From NCBI GenBank assembly GCA_002723275.1, contig PBNZ01000030.1, forward strand, positions 50,828 through 114,827: DNA of 64,000 nucleotides, in the 5' to 3' direction. Below, in pieces: positions 35,825 to 44,513 of the stretch. The notes under the pieces were generated by a model. The model worked only from the letters and a program-made list of their open reading frames with translations, was not told the DNA's origin and did not search any database. The DNA comes from Planctomycetaceae bacterium (GTDB lineage: Bacteria > Planctomycetota > Planctomycetia > Pirellulales > Pirellulaceae). The position numbers were made by a program, and so were the translations under genes. Position 1 is the stretch's first letter; the number at the start of each line of letters is the position of its first letter.

Positions 35825-37264
35825 TCAACTGTAAAGTTGGATCGCCCGGATGATCTCATCCAAGTCGTTTTGTACCGCTACCGCGCGATTTGCAAAAGAT
35901 GCCCGCTGAACGCCTCGACTGCCCAGCACCTCATTGAATTGAGCCTGGTCCGTGGTGTGATAGGCAACGGTCGCCGTCGGGTCTTTGAGCTGGTGGCCGG
36001 TCAGAATGCAGACCACACGCTCATCGGCTCCGATAATGCCTTCCTCGCAAAGGATCTTCGCTCCGGCGACGCTCGCCGCACTGGCCGGCTCGCAACCAAT
36101 TCCGCCAGCGCCCACTCTTGCCTTGGCGTCCAGGATCTGCTGGTCGTTCACCTTCCGAACCACCCCGTCGCAAAACTCTAAGGCTCGAATACATTTGTTG
36201 AGATTCACAGGGCGATTGATTTCGATCGCGCTGGCAATCGTCGATGCCTTGCGCTGTTGTTCGTCGAGTTCGTCATAGTAATAGCAGGCCAATTCAGCGT
36301 TCGGATCACCCTGTCTCCATCTCAGGTTCCGCTTCTCGTACAGCTCATAAAGCGTATCCGCACCGGATGCGTTGATGATCGCGAGGCGTGGGACGCGGTC
36401 AATCAGCCCCAGTTCTTTCAGCTCAATGAACGCCTTGCCGAAGGCACTCGAGTTGCCCAGGTTTCCGCCCGGCACCACGATCCAGTCGGGAACTTCCCAA
36501 CGCAGTGCCTCGAGAACTCGGAACATGATCGTTTTCTGCCCTTCCAATCGGAAGGGATTGACGCTGTTGACCAGGTAGACGCCGAGCTTCGAGGAAACCT
36601 CTTTCACACGGGCCATTGCATCGTCGAAGTCTCCCGCGATCTGAACCGTGAGAGCTCCGTATTCCAAGGCCTGCGATAACTTGCCATAAGCGATCTTGCC
36701 CGAACCCACGAAGATGATCGCCTTCATCAGTTGAGTGACCGAACAATACATCGCCAAAGATGCACTCGTGTTTCCCGTCGAGGCACATGCCGCGCGCTTG
36801 GCACCGATCAAATGAGCATGCGTAAAGGCTGCGGACATGCCGTTGTCCTTGAAACTGCCTGATGGGTTCATCCCTTCGTATTGCAAGAAAAGTTTGCCCG
36901 GACGCAAACCCGCATACTCAGCGACAAAATTGGCCTGCTGCAGAATCGTCTGGCCCTCGCCCACCGATACGATCTTTTCGTCCGGGGCAAATGGCAACAG
37001 ATCTCGGAAACGCCAAACTCCACTAAAGTTGAGAGGCTCCGAACGGAGACGCCACTTCTCCTCTAACTCGGAAAGCTGCTTGGGAATCGGCAGGCGATCC
37101 CAGTCGTAGGCGACGTCCAGTAAATTGCCGCACTCGGGGCAAGAAACCAGCACCTGCCCGACATCGTAAGTCGCACCGCAAGCCGGTGAAATGCAGCGTT
37201 GAAAGGCGACATCGTTGGATGGCACGGGGAATCTAACAGTAAAAGGATTGAAAAACTGGACCAA
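35825..37264 (-). CDS. thrC: Threonine synthase
   Basis: A 479-residue PLP enzyme converting O-phosphohomoserine to threonine. An N-terminal zinc-ribbon (CISPACG and CPECG) precedes the PLP domain with lysine in [11 protein letters not shown], followed by the glycine-rich phosphate loop [13 protein letters not shown]. The zinc ribbon is seen in several threonine synthases. The TTG at 37264 is the listed start; a GTG at 37225 would start closer to the conserved [11 protein letters not shown] and neither has a clear ribosome binding site. dapB lies 40 bases downstream. Confidence 0.92.
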   Translation of the reverse strand: MVQFFNPFTVRFPVPSNDVAFQRCISPACGATYDVGQVLVSCPECGNLLDVAYDWDRLPIPKQLSELEEKWRLRSEPLNFSGVWRFRDLLPFAPDEKIVSVGEGQTILQQANFVAEYAGLRPGKLFLQYEGMNPSGSFKDNGMSAAFTHAHLIGAKRAACASTGNTSASLAMYCSVTQLMKAIIFVGSGKIAYGKLSQALEYGALTVQIAGDFDDAMARVKEVSSKLGVYLVNSVNPFRLEGQKTIMFRVLEALRWEVPDWIVVPGGNLGNSSAFGKAFIELKELGLIDRVPRLAIINASGADTLYELYEKRNLRWRQGDPNAELACYYYDELDEQQRKASTIASAIEINRPVNLNKCIRALEFCDGVVRKVNDQQILDAKARVGAGGIGCEPASAASVAGAKILCEEGIIGADERVVCILTGHQLKDPTATVAYHTTDQAQFNEVLGSRGVQRASFANRAVAVQNDLDEIIRAIQLYS

Positions 37265-37571
37265 GTGAAGAGCTGACGGCGTAGTCTAGGATACGATTCT
37301 ATCATCATCAAGAGATGCGGTGTTCCAAGGCCATGCTGACCGCAGATCCGGCGATGGATTGATCGATTCAAGCCGTTTTTGGCGATTTGTGCGAAAATCA
37401 GGTTGCTTTGTGGAGTTTTAATTAAACGGCGTTTTTGTGTCTTTTTGCGGCTTGCTTGGCCTTCTGACGTTGCTTTTAACCTCCCGGCTAGAAATCGAAA
37501 TCAGTGCTTAAGTGCTTTTTTGGTAGTGGTTTATGGTTTTTGTCGAGGGCCTGTTTCAGTTGCTTGGCCAT
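37265..37571. other. Divergent intergenic region thrC/dksA
   Basis: No gene is seen. The T-rich stretch between 37380 and 37570 has no supported frame. The region carries the two divergent promoters described at 37283-37311 (minus) and 37572-37600 (plus). Confidence 0.45.
37283..37311 (-). promoter_or_regulatory. Predicted promoter of thrC-dapB
   Basis: On the minus strand TTGATG (37311-37306) and TAGACT (37288-37283) are 17 bases apart. The start point would be about 12 bases before the TTG start codon, so the mRNA leader would be very short. Confidence 0.4.
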
Positions 37572-37600
37572 TTGACAGTTCGCCAAATCGTTCTTAGAAT
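37572..37600 (+). promoter_or_regulatory. Predicted strong sigma70-type promoter of dksA-like gene and lspA
   Basis: A perfect -35 TTGACA (37572-37577) and -10 TAGAAT (37595-37600) with exact 17-base spacing, about 60 bases before the start codon. This is among the best promoter matches in the window. Confidence 0.7.
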
Positions 37601-37660
37601 AGTTCGACTCAAGTCAGATAAAACAGTTCACCACTTCGGTATGGAGCAGCGTCGGTCGTC

Positions 37661-38032
37661 ATGGTTAAACGGTTGATGAAAAAAGCGGACATGAAAGTCT
37701 ATAAAGAACGGCTTCTCGCGCTTCGCGCTCGTCTTCGAGGTGATGTCTCCGCCATGGCAGAAAAGGCTCTCCGAGACACCGGTGGCGAATCCTCAACGAT
37801 GCCGTTGCACATGGCCGATGCTGGTAGCGACAACTTCGAACAGGAATTCACCCTGAGTCTGATGGCCAACGAGGGAGACACATTGCAGCGTATCGAAGGT
37901 GCTCTTGAACGGATCGAAGACGGCGTTTATGGTTCCTGCGAAGAATGTGCTGGCGTGATTCCCAAAACGCGCCTGAATGCCATTCCCTACACGCCATTCT
38001 GCGTGAGATGTGCTGAAAAACTGCAGAGTTAG
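37661..38032 (+). CDS. DksA/TraR-type zinc-finger protein
   Basis: A 123-residue DksA-like protein with an N-terminal coiled coil (about residues 10-85) and a C-terminal four-Cys zinc finger (Cys93, Cys96, Cys114, Cys117 in GSCEECAGVIPK and TPFCVRC). DksA binds the RNA polymerase secondary channel and helps ppGpp control rRNA promoters. The acidic DxxDxA tip of true DksA is not obvious (ADAGSDNFEQEF is near the place), so this may be a DksA-like regulator with altered activity. lspA starts 44 bases later and is probably in the same transcript. Confidence 0.85.
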   Translation: MVKRLMKKADMKVYKERLLALRARLRGDVSAMAEKALRDTGGESSTMPLHMADAGSDNFEQEFTLSLMANEGDTLQRIEGALERIEDGVYGSCEECAGVIPKTRLNAIPYTPFCVRCAEKLQS

Positions 38033-38076
38033 AGGAAGCTGACCTCAGGATTCGACTGTCGGTCGGCGAACTGCCG

Positions 38077-38700
38077 ATGACCGAGTCGAAGGAAACAGCT
38101 GAAAAAGTCGTAGCGGATGCAGTCCCGAAGTCACGCTACGTTCTTTTTGCGATGCTCGCGATCGGTGGGTGTCTCGCCGATCTTATCTCGAAATCGCTCG
38201 CCTTCCGATGGCAAGGGATGCCCGGAGAAAAGCCGGTTTGGTGGCTTTGGGAAGGCAAGATGGGGGTCGAAACCTCGCTCAATACAGGGGCCCTCTTTGG
38301 GTTGGGACAGGACAAAGTGCTGCTTTTTGCAGCATTTTCTTTCGTGGCGTTGATCGGGATTGTGGTTTGGTTTGTGTTCTTCGGCGGCGGTCGAGATCTG
38401 CTTCTGACCTTGATCCTGGGCTGTGTCACCGGAGGAATTCTCGGCAATCTCTACGATCGACTGGGTTTGTGGGAGGCTACTTTTGCCGATCCAGCAGTGG
38501 CCGCCCTCTATGCGGATGAATACCCTCGCTATGCCGTCCGTGACTGGATTCGGCTCAGTTACGACAGGTATGTCTGGCCGAATTTCAACATCGCGGACTG
38601 TCTGCTCGTGGTGGGGGCAGTGGCGCTCGTGTGGCATTCCTATTTCATGAAGCCCGACGAGAAACAGGCGAATCCCAGCTCCGGTGATTCTCCCTCCTAG
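38077..38700 (+). CDS. lspA: Lipoprotein signal peptidase (signal peptidase II)
   Basis: A 207-residue membrane aspartyl protease that removes signal peptides from prolipoproteins. Four hydrophobic segments are visible. Family motifs are SLNTGALFG, GGILGNLYDRLG, and the two catalytic Asp residues in VRDWI and FNIADCLLVVG. A ~30-residue N-terminal extension and an insertion between NLYDRL and VRDWI make it longer than the ~165-residue E. coli enzyme. Clients in this window include the lipoproteins at 50186 and 55308. Confidence 0.93.
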   Translation: MTESKETAEKVVADAVPKSRYVLFAMLAIGGCLADLISKSLAFRWQGMPGEKPVWWLWEGKMGVETSLNTGALFGLGQDKVLLFAAFSFVALIGIVVWFVFFGGGRDLLLTLILGCVTGGILGNLYDRLGLWEATFADPAVAALYADEYPRYAVRDWIRLSYDRYVWPNFNIADCLLVVGAVALVWHSYFMKPDEKQANPSSGDSPS

Positions 38701-39045
38701 TTTCTTTGCAATCGCTTAGGCCGCCTCTTAAAAGACCAGCCCCTGAATGGATTTTTAGTGTGGATGCACTGCATGAGAAGTTTGGGTGATATGCGATGTT
38801 TTAGTCGGTTGGGAGGTTTACATCTTTTTCTGACAATTCTATATTGGGCCCGTCGAGTAGCTCTTTCAGGTGAAGGCTACTGGCCCCGCGACGTGTGTTG
38901 GGGGCAGCATTGGACGCTCAACCATGTCTTGTTGGTGTGATGAAGGGCGATGACGCAAAGAAACCTCATTACCCCTGAGGTGTCATCGAACGCATCCCTA
39001 TTAAAACGACATCATTGATTCTTCGTAAGAAAGCGGGGCGTGGCG
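38701..39045. other. Intergenic region upstream of the Rrf2 gene
   Basis: No supported gene; a 60-codon frame at 38758-38940 lacks motifs and composition expected of a protein. The only notable structure is the inverted repeat at 38963-38981. Confidence 0.4.
38963..38981. promoter_or_regulatory. Inverted repeat upstream of the Rrf2 gene (possible operator)
   Basis: ACCTCA (38963-38968) and TGAGGT (38976-38981) form a perfect palindrome with a seven-base spacer, 65 bases before the Rrf2-type regulator gene. Rrf2 proteins bind dyad sites and often control their own genes, so it may be the autoregulatory site. Confidence 0.3.
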
Positions 39046-39459
39046 ATGAAGCTGTCACGTACTGTCGCGTATGCGATACAGGCGACTTTGCAATTGGCCG
39101 AGTCGGAGAGTAAGGCACCGGTCCCTTGCAGTAAACTGGCTGCGGAGGGCTCCATGCCCGAGCGATTCTTGTTACAAATTCTTCGAAATCTGGTAACTCA
39201 TGGCATTCTCCAGTCGACGCGAGGTGTCGAAGGGGGATATACCTTACTTCGAAGACCGGACGACATTTCTGTACTCGAGGTGATTGAGGCCATTGATGGT
39301 CCATTGGGTTCAGAAGTTCCTGTTTCCGAGGGGCTCAACTCGGAATCCCAGGAGCGGTTACAATTAGCGTTGCGACAAGTAACGCGAACGGCGCGACAGC
39401 AGCTTGAGTCGATTAAGCTGTCCCAGATCGTGCGTCCGGAGCCTTCCGAAGTTGCCTAA
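39046..39459 (+). CDS. Rrf2-family transcriptional regulator
   Basis: A 137-residue winged-helix regulator. The family start MKLSRTVAYAIQATLQLAE and the DNA-binding wing LLQILRNLVTHGILQSTRGVEGGYTL are clear. The three clustered cysteines that bind an Fe-S cluster in IscR/NsrR are absent (only one Cys, near residue 28), so it is likely a non-iron-sulfur member. The ATG at 39046 follows AAGCGGGG at seven bases; a GTG at 39040 is the alternative. Targets are unknown. A histidinol-phosphatase-like gene follows after 20 bases. Confidence 0.88.
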   Translation: MKLSRTVAYAIQATLQLAESESKAPVPCSKLAAEGSMPERFLLQILRNLVTHGILQSTRGVEGGYTLLRRPDDISVLEVIEAIDGPLGSEVPVSEGLNSESQERLQLALRQVTRTARQQLESIKLSQIVRPEPSEVA

Positions 39460-39479
39460 TACGTTGTTCCTGTGTATGG

Positions 39480-40286
39480 ATGCCGGGTTTGAACGAGTCA
39501 TCTGATTTAACTGCAAGATTGCAACTGGCGCGCGAAGCCGCACTTCAAGCTGGTCGGCTGGTAATGCGCTACTTCAACCAAGGGGTTGAAGTTGAACGCA
39601 AGTCGGACAACAGCCCGGTGACGATTGCTGATCGTGAAGCCGAGCAGCTGTTGCGACGTCTAATTTCGGATGCCTTTCCCGATGACGGAATTCTGGGCGA
39701 GGAATTCGACGAAAAGCCTGGAACGAGCGGGTACCGTTGGATTTTGGATCCTATTGATGGAACCAAATCATTCATTACGGGTGTGCCGCTCTTCGGGACG
39801 CTGATCGGCGTCGAACGCGGTAACGAATGTGCGATTGGCGTTATTGAAATGCCTGCATTGGACCAACGCGTCTTCGCGGCTGTAGGCCATCATGCTTGGT
39901 GGCAGCGGGGAGACGCGGAACCTGAGCGAACCCATGTTTCCGCCGTCGATCGTTTAGCCGATGGGGTCTATCTCACGAGTGAAATCGATTCGTTTGCAGA
40001 ACGGGATGCTTCGTCGATTCATGAGCGACTGGAAGCCGCCGCGTGGTTTAGCCGCACCTGGGGCGATTGCTACGGTTATTTTTTGCTGGTCACGGGGCGG
40101 GCAGCGGTCATGGTCGATCCGGTCGTAAGTCTCTGGGATGCTGCAGCGCTCTATCCGGTGCTCAAGGAGGCTGGAGCTACCATGACCGACTGGAATGGGA
40201 GGGAAACCTATCAGGCCGGCGAAGTCATCGCGACCAATGGTCATGTTCTTGAGGAAGTGCTGGCCATTTTTCGAGATTCTGCCTGA
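39480..40286 (+). CDS. hisN: Inositol-monophosphatase-family phosphatase, HisN-like
   Basis: A 268-residue Mg-dependent phosphatase. Metal and catalytic motifs GEE (73-75), DPIDGT (90-95) and WDAAAL near the C-terminus are all present. The arrangement (TIADREAE, LDPIDGTKSFITGVPLFGTLIG) fits the HisN histidinol-phosphatase group rather than SuhB, but this family is easily mis-assigned, so inositol or another small phosphate may be the substrate. It begins 20 bases after the Rrf2 gene on the same strand. Confidence 0.82.
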   Translation: MPGLNESSDLTARLQLAREAALQAGRLVMRYFNQGVEVERKSDNSPVTIADREAEQLLRRLISDAFPDDGILGEEFDEKPGTSGYRWILDPIDGTKSFITGVPLFGTLIGVERGNECAIGVIEMPALDQRVFAAVGHHAWWQRGDAEPERTHVSAVDRLADGVYLTSEIDSFAERDASSIHERLEAAAWFSRTWGDCYGYFLLVTGRAAVMVDPVVSLWDAAALYPVLKEAGATMTDWNGRETYQAGEVIATNGHVLEEVLAIFRDSA

Positions 40287-40352
40287 ATACGGTCCGCATT
40301 CCTGGACCTCGTTTGACGCGAAATCAGTCGTCGGACCGAGCCGCTCTCTCGA

Positions 40353-42029
40353 TTATTCGAAGACCGCGTCGTCGAGAATCACACGGTAGATCGTTCCCTC
40401 GTAGCCTATCAGAAAGAGTTCCCCGTCAGGAGCGATGGCAAAGGAGGCCGGTTTTTCGGGGCTGTTGCCGATTTGACGCACTTTGGTCAATTGCCGCCCT
40501 TCCTGGGTCAGTGCCCAGATACGTTTCGACTCAAAATCGGAGAACAAATAGGCGCCGGCGAAGGACGGGCTACGATTGCCTCGATACACGTAGCCTCCGG
40601 TGACGGAAACACCTTCCTTGCGAGGGTAAGAAATGATGGGTGGAGTAAAGCTCTCGCTGTCTCTTCGATATCGGTCTGAGAAGGGAGTGAAGCCTTCGTA
40701 GACATTCCATCCGTGGTTTTCTCCAACGCGCGCGATCGAGACCTCTTCAAAGAGGTATTGGCCGATGTCACCCACCCACAGATCATGGGTCTCGGTGTCC
40801 CAGCTGAATCGCCAGGGCATACGGAAGCCGTAGGCCCAGATCTCGGGCCGTACCCCATCTGTGTTGGGGAATGGGTTGGTTGCTGGGATTCCGTAAGCTT
40901 TGTCAGAGCTGGATTTATCGACGTCGATTCGCAGAATCTTGCCCATCAAGCTCGAAAGGTCTTGGCCATGACCGCGTGGGTCTTCTTGAGGACCGCCATC
41001 GCCCGCACCGATGTAGAGGTAACCGTCAGGCCCGAATGCCAACATCCCGCCCCAATGCAATTCGGTCGGTTGATCGATCTTGAGAATGCGACGAGAGCGA
41101 CCGCCTGCGTCACGAGATCGGTTGGGGGCGGCCACTCGCTCAGCAATCACGGGTGAAAAAACGCCGTCTTCCCGGACATGATAATTCACATAGTATTTTC
41201 CATTCCGCAGAAAATCTGGGTGAAAAGCCAGGCACATCACGCCTTCGAATTGGCCCGTAATCGCCTCATCACTCAGGTCGGCGAACAGCGTCTTCAGCAT
41301 ACCCGTTTCGGTTTCGCGAAGTTGCCACACTTTCCGCTGCTGTTGCTCGACGACCAGATAGGTGTCTGGTTCGCCGGGCTTGGCAATCATCCAAACGGGA
41401 TGATCGAACCGCATCCCTTCGGGATGAAAGGGTTCTAGCCGAATGGCAGAGCTGATCGGTTGGATTTTGCGGGGGAGTCCCGGATGCCGCTGGGTGTCCG
41501 TTTGCCGCAAGGAGCGAAGGTAGGCAATCAGGTCGGTAAATTGATCAGGTTCGATCAGTTCCGGCAGGTTCGCTGGCATTAATGATGTGCGACTCGGATC
41601 CTGAGAGTCGATCTCCAAAATCGATATTTTGTGTGTCGATCCCGTATTGTCGAATAGCGTCAACTCCTCTGCCGTCCGATCCTGGAGCACGCCGGAAAAA
41701 CTTCTTCCGTCATTCAGCGTGACGATCAGCGTCGCGTAATCCGGGTGGATTGCTGCGCTCGGTTCCAAAATGGATTGCGTCAACTGTTGCTCGGTGTACT
41801 TGTCGCCGATCGTGTGAAGTGCGGGGCCGGCTAACTTTTGCTTGCCGTCACTGGAGTGACATTTGTGGCAGGCGAGCTTTTCTGATTCAAACAGAAGGCG
41901 ACCGCGATCGGCATCGCCGTCAGCGAGGCCCGCCTCTCGGTAGCGGTCGAGCCGTTCGTCTGCAACGGTGGCGGAGATTGGGTAAGAGCAGGCGGCAAGC
42001 AAGACGACCACGAGAATTCGAGGTGGCAT
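40353..42029 (-). CDS. Secreted cytochrome c - glucose/sorbosone dehydrogenase-like fusion
   Basis: A 558-residue secreted protein. A signal peptide (VVVLLAACSYPISA) is followed by a cytochrome c domain with heme motif CHKCH at residues 54-58, then a six-bladed beta-propeller of the glucose/sorbosone dehydrogenase (GSDH, soluble PQQ-type) family. Propeller markers include DHPVWMIAKPGEPDTYLVVEQ, GMLAFGPDGYLYIGAGDGG and EIWAYGFRMPWRFSWD. The heme domain could take electrons from a PQQ-dependent sugar oxidation. PQQ use cannot be shown from sequence alone. Such fusions are common in planctomycetes. Confidence 0.88.
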   Translation of the reverse strand: MPPRILVVVLLAACSYPISATVADERLDRYREAGLADGDADRGRLLFESEKLACHKCHSSDGKQKLAGPALHTIGDKYTEQQLTQSILEPSAAIHPDYATLIVTLNDGRSFSGVLQDRTAEELTLFDNTGSTHKISILEIDSQDPSRTSLMPANLPELIEPDQFTDLIAYLRSLRQTDTQRHPGLPRKIQPISSAIRLEPFHPEGMRFDHPVWMIAKPGEPDTYLVVEQQQRKVWQLRETETGMLKTLFADLSDEAITGQFEGVMCLAFHPDFLRNGKYYVNYHVREDGVFSPVIAERVAAPNRSRDAGGRSRRILKIDQPTELHWGGMLAFGPDGYLYIGAGDGGPQEDPRGHGQDLSSLMGKILRIDVDKSSSDKAYGIPATNPFPNTDGVRPEIWAYGFRMPWRFSWDTETHDLWVGDIGQYLFEEVSIARVGENHGWNVYEGFTPFSDRYRRDSESFTPPIISYPRKEGVSVTGGYVYRGNRSPSFAGAYLFSDFESKRIWALTQEGRQLTKVRQIGNSPEKPASFAIAPDGELFLIGYEGTIYRVILDDAVFE

Positions 42030-42330
42030 GATACAAGACTCGGAATTGGGTTAAAACTTGCGAGGATCATCCAGCCGAAGTGGCGGTGCTCATTCTAACT
42101 TGAGCAACTCCCGTGTGATCCGATTTGCCTGCATTTTGGTTAGGCTGCCGCCTTGCTCGTAAGCGGGTAGTGTGGTTGAGCCGCTTTTCCCCGTATTCTC
42201 GGAGCAGCCAAGCGGACTCGGATTTTTCGCCAGTAGGTCGGGCGGAGGAGCTACTTGCGGTTGCGACCCCGGTCAGAGCCGATATACTGTCCGTTTGGTC
42301 TAACGTCGACATATTCAAGAGGATATACCC
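42030..42330. other. Divergent intergenic region upstream of rpmB
   Basis: About 300 bases without a supported gene. It holds the predicted rpmB promoter at 42261-42288 and the rpmB ribosome binding site AGAGGA just before 42331. Confidence 0.45.
42261..42288 (+). promoter_or_regulatory. Predicted promoter of rpmB-gatCAB
   Basis: TTGCGA (42261-42266) and TATACT (42283-42288) are 16 bases apart, 42 bases before the rpmB start codon. Confidence 0.45.
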
Positions 42331-42618
42331 ATGGCTCGCGTTTGTGAGATATGCGGAAAAGGGCCCCAGATGGGCAACAGTGTGGAAACACGCGGTAAGG
42401 CGAAGTATTTGGGTGGGGTCGGTACGAAGATTACCGGAATCACGCGGCGAAAATTCAAGCCGAATCTGCAAAAGATTAAGGTCGCTCTCCCGAGTGGTGG
42501 TGCTAAGTCGATGATGGTCTGCACTCAGTGCATTCGCAGTGGTGCGGTTCGCAAGGCAGTCAAACGGCCTCCGTTCAAGCTCAATCCGGCCGACGCAAAA
42601 GTGGCCGCTTCTTCCTAA
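42331..42618 (+). CDS. rpmB: 50S ribosomal protein L28
   Basis: A 95-residue ribosomal protein L28. The start MARVCEICGKGPQMGNSV and the middle TRRKFKPNLQKIKV are characteristic. It retains the two Cys pairs (Cys5/Cys8 and Cys64/Cys67) that bind zinc in the C+ form. AGAGGA lies before the ATG. It is 54 bases upstream of gatC and probably leads a translation-related transcript. Confidence 0.95.
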   Translation: MARVCEICGKGPQMGNSVETRGKAKYLGGVGTKITGITRRKFKPNLQKIKVALPSGGAKSMMVCTQCIRSGAVRKAVKRPPFKLNPADAKVAASS

Positions 42619-42672
42619 TTTCAACCATGACAAGCCGGCGTTCGTTCGAAGCGAGTCGGCAAGAGGTTTGAA

Positions 42673-42963
42673 ATGAGTTTGAGTCGACAGGAAGTGGAAA
42701 AAGTAGCACTCCTTGCTCGCTTGCAGCTGAGTGAGGAGGAGCTAACGACCATGACGACTCAGTTGGGCCAGATCCTTGAGTATGTCGATCAGCTTTCCGA
42801 GCTTGATACCGAAGGTGTTGAGCCGATGGCCCACGCGATTGACATGAGCAACGTGTTTGCCGAAGACGAAGTGAAGCCGAGCTTAGACCGGGAAGACGCT
42901 TTGGCGAATGCTCCAAAACGCGATGACGAATGTTATCGAGTTCCCGCAGTTCTTGGCGATTAG
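42673..42963 (+). CDS. gatC: Asp-tRNA(Asn)/Glu-tRNA(Gln) amidotransferase subunit C
   Basis: A 96-residue GatC protein: SRQEVEKVALLARLQLSEEELTTM at the start and the typical EGVEPMAHAI and RVPAVLGD end. It wraps around GatA and stabilises the amidotransferase. gatA begins nine bases after its stop codon. Confidence 0.95.
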   Translation: MSLSRQEVEKVALLARLQLSEEELTTMTTQLGQILEYVDQLSELDTEGVEPMAHAIDMSNVFAEDEVKPSLDREDALANAPKRDDECYRVPAVLGD

Positions 42964-42971
42964 ATCCGGCC

Positions 42972-44513
42972 ATGTCCATTACACAGCTCTCGGCTCTCGA
43001 ACTTCGCGATCATATCGCTGACGGAAAACTGACCTCCGAAGCGGCGACGCAAGCCTATCTTGATCGTATCGAAGCTTGCGATCGTGAAATCAAGTCGTAC
43101 ATCGAAGTCGATGCCGATGATGCTCTTCAGCAGGCTCGCGAAGTGGATCAGCGACTTGCCGCAGGGGACTCCGTGGGATGCCTTGGGGGTGTCCCAATCG
43201 CCATTAAGGATCTGTTGTGCACCCGAGGTCAGGTGACAACCTGTGCCTCTCGCATGTTGCAGGAGTATCGCCCTCCCTACAACGCGACGGTTGTGGAAAA
43301 GGTGAAGGCCGCCGGCGGGGTTCTCCTCGGAAAAACCAATATGGATGAGTTCGCCATGGGCGGCTCGACCGAAAATTCGTCGATCCAGCTGACGCGAAAC
43401 CCGTGGGACTTATCGAGGGTACCGGGAGGTTCGAGTGGCGGAGCTGCTGCCTGTGTGGCAGGTGGGATGGCGCCGTTATCGATCGGCACCGATACCGGGG
43501 GGTCCATTCGGCAGCCAGCCGCTTTCTGCGGTGTGGTCGGGTTAAAGCCGACCTATGGGCGAGTGAGTCGCTATGGTCTGGTTGCCTTTGCCAGTAGTCT
43601 TGATCAGATCGGTCCGCTGGCCTGGTCGGTCCCGGATGCTGCTCTGTTGTTGGAAGCGATTGCTGGCCATGATCCACAAGATTCGACCTCCGCACCCAAA
43701 CCGGTGCCTCAATATTCGGAAACGGTCGACCAGCCGCTTAAGGGAATAAGGCTTGGCTATCCTCGTGAACACTTTGAAGCGGGGCTCAATCCTGAAGTGG
43801 CCGAGAAGGTTCAAGCTGCCATGGATGTGTACCGGTCGCTTGGAGCTTCGATCACTGAAATCTCGTTGCCCCACAGCAAATATGCGATTGCTGCTTATTA
43901 TATTATTGCTCCCAGTGAAGCCTCCAGTAATCTCGCTCGCTACGATGGTGCTCATTACGGATATCGAACCGATGAACAGCAGTTATTGCGTGAGTTGAAA
44001 GAAGAACGCAAGACGTTGGAAGCCGCCGGCAAGTACGATGCCGTTGATGACCTCGATTCCCCGTTGATTCGCATGTATCGGAAATCGCGAGCCGAGGGTT
44101 TTGGGAGTGAAGTGAAACGCCGCATTATGATCGGGACGTACGCACTGAGCTCAGGCTACTACGATGCCTATTATTTGAAGGCATTAAAAGTTCGTCGCTT
44201 GATCCGATCCGATTTTGATCGGGTTTTCGAGAACGTCGACTTTGTCATCGGACCTGTAACGCCTGACGTCGCCTTTCCGATCGGAGCGATGACCGACGAT
44301 CCTCTCTCGCTCTACCTGCAAGACCTCTACACCGCGGGTGCCAATCTTGCAGGGATTACCAGCATCTCAGTTCCCTGTGGAGCGACGGCGAGTGGATTGC
44401 CTGTCGGCTTACAGCTTCAGGCGCCCGCGTTCGAGGAAGAACGCCTGCTGCGAGCGGCGAATATGTTCCAGGCTGAAACGGATTGGCATACCCGGAGGCC
44501 AACGCTCGGATGA
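42972..44513 (+). CDS. gatA: Asp-tRNA(Asn)/Glu-tRNA(Gln) amidotransferase subunit A
   Basis: A 513-residue amidase-signature enzyme that releases ammonia from glutamine for the transamidation of misacylated tRNA. The Ser-cisSer-Lys triad is present as Lys79 (PIAIKDLL), Ser154 (GGSSGG) and Ser178 (DTGGSIR). Start ATG 42972 is chosen because the longer frame from 42930 overlaps gatC; the protein then begins ITQLSALELRD. The stop codon overlaps the gatB start (ATGA). The presence of GatCAB implies an indirect route to Gln-tRNA and/or Asn-tRNA. Confidence 0.96.
   Translation: MSITQLSALELRDHIADGKLTSEAATQAYLDRIEACDREIKSYIEVDADDALQQAREVDQRLAAGDSVGCLGGVPIAIKDLLCTRGQVTTCASRMLQEYRPPYNATVVEKVKAAGGVLLGKTNMDEFAMGGSTENSSIQLTRNPWDLSRVPGGSSGGAAACVAGGMAPLSIGTDTGGSIRQPAAFCGVVGLKPTYGRVSRYGLVAFASSLDQIGPLAWSVPDAALLLEAIAGHDPQDSTSAPKPVPQYSETVDQPLKGIRLGYPREHFEAGLNPEVAEKVQAAMDVYRSLGASITEISLPHSKYAIAAYYIIAPSEASSNLARYDGAHYGYRTDEQQLLRELKEERKTLEAAGKYDAVDDLDSPLIRMYRKSRAEGFGSEVKRRIMIGTYALSSGYYDAYYLKALKVRRLIRSDFDRVFENVDFVIGPVTPDVAFPIGAMTDDPLSLYLQDLYTAGANLAGITSISVPCGATASGLPVGLQLQAPAFEEERLLRAANMFQAETDWHTRRPTLG

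Noticed and set aside
38758..38940. 60-codon plus-strand frame after lspA
   Set aside because: Weak start, no ribosome binding site and no pattern of a membrane or soluble protein; treated as non-coding.
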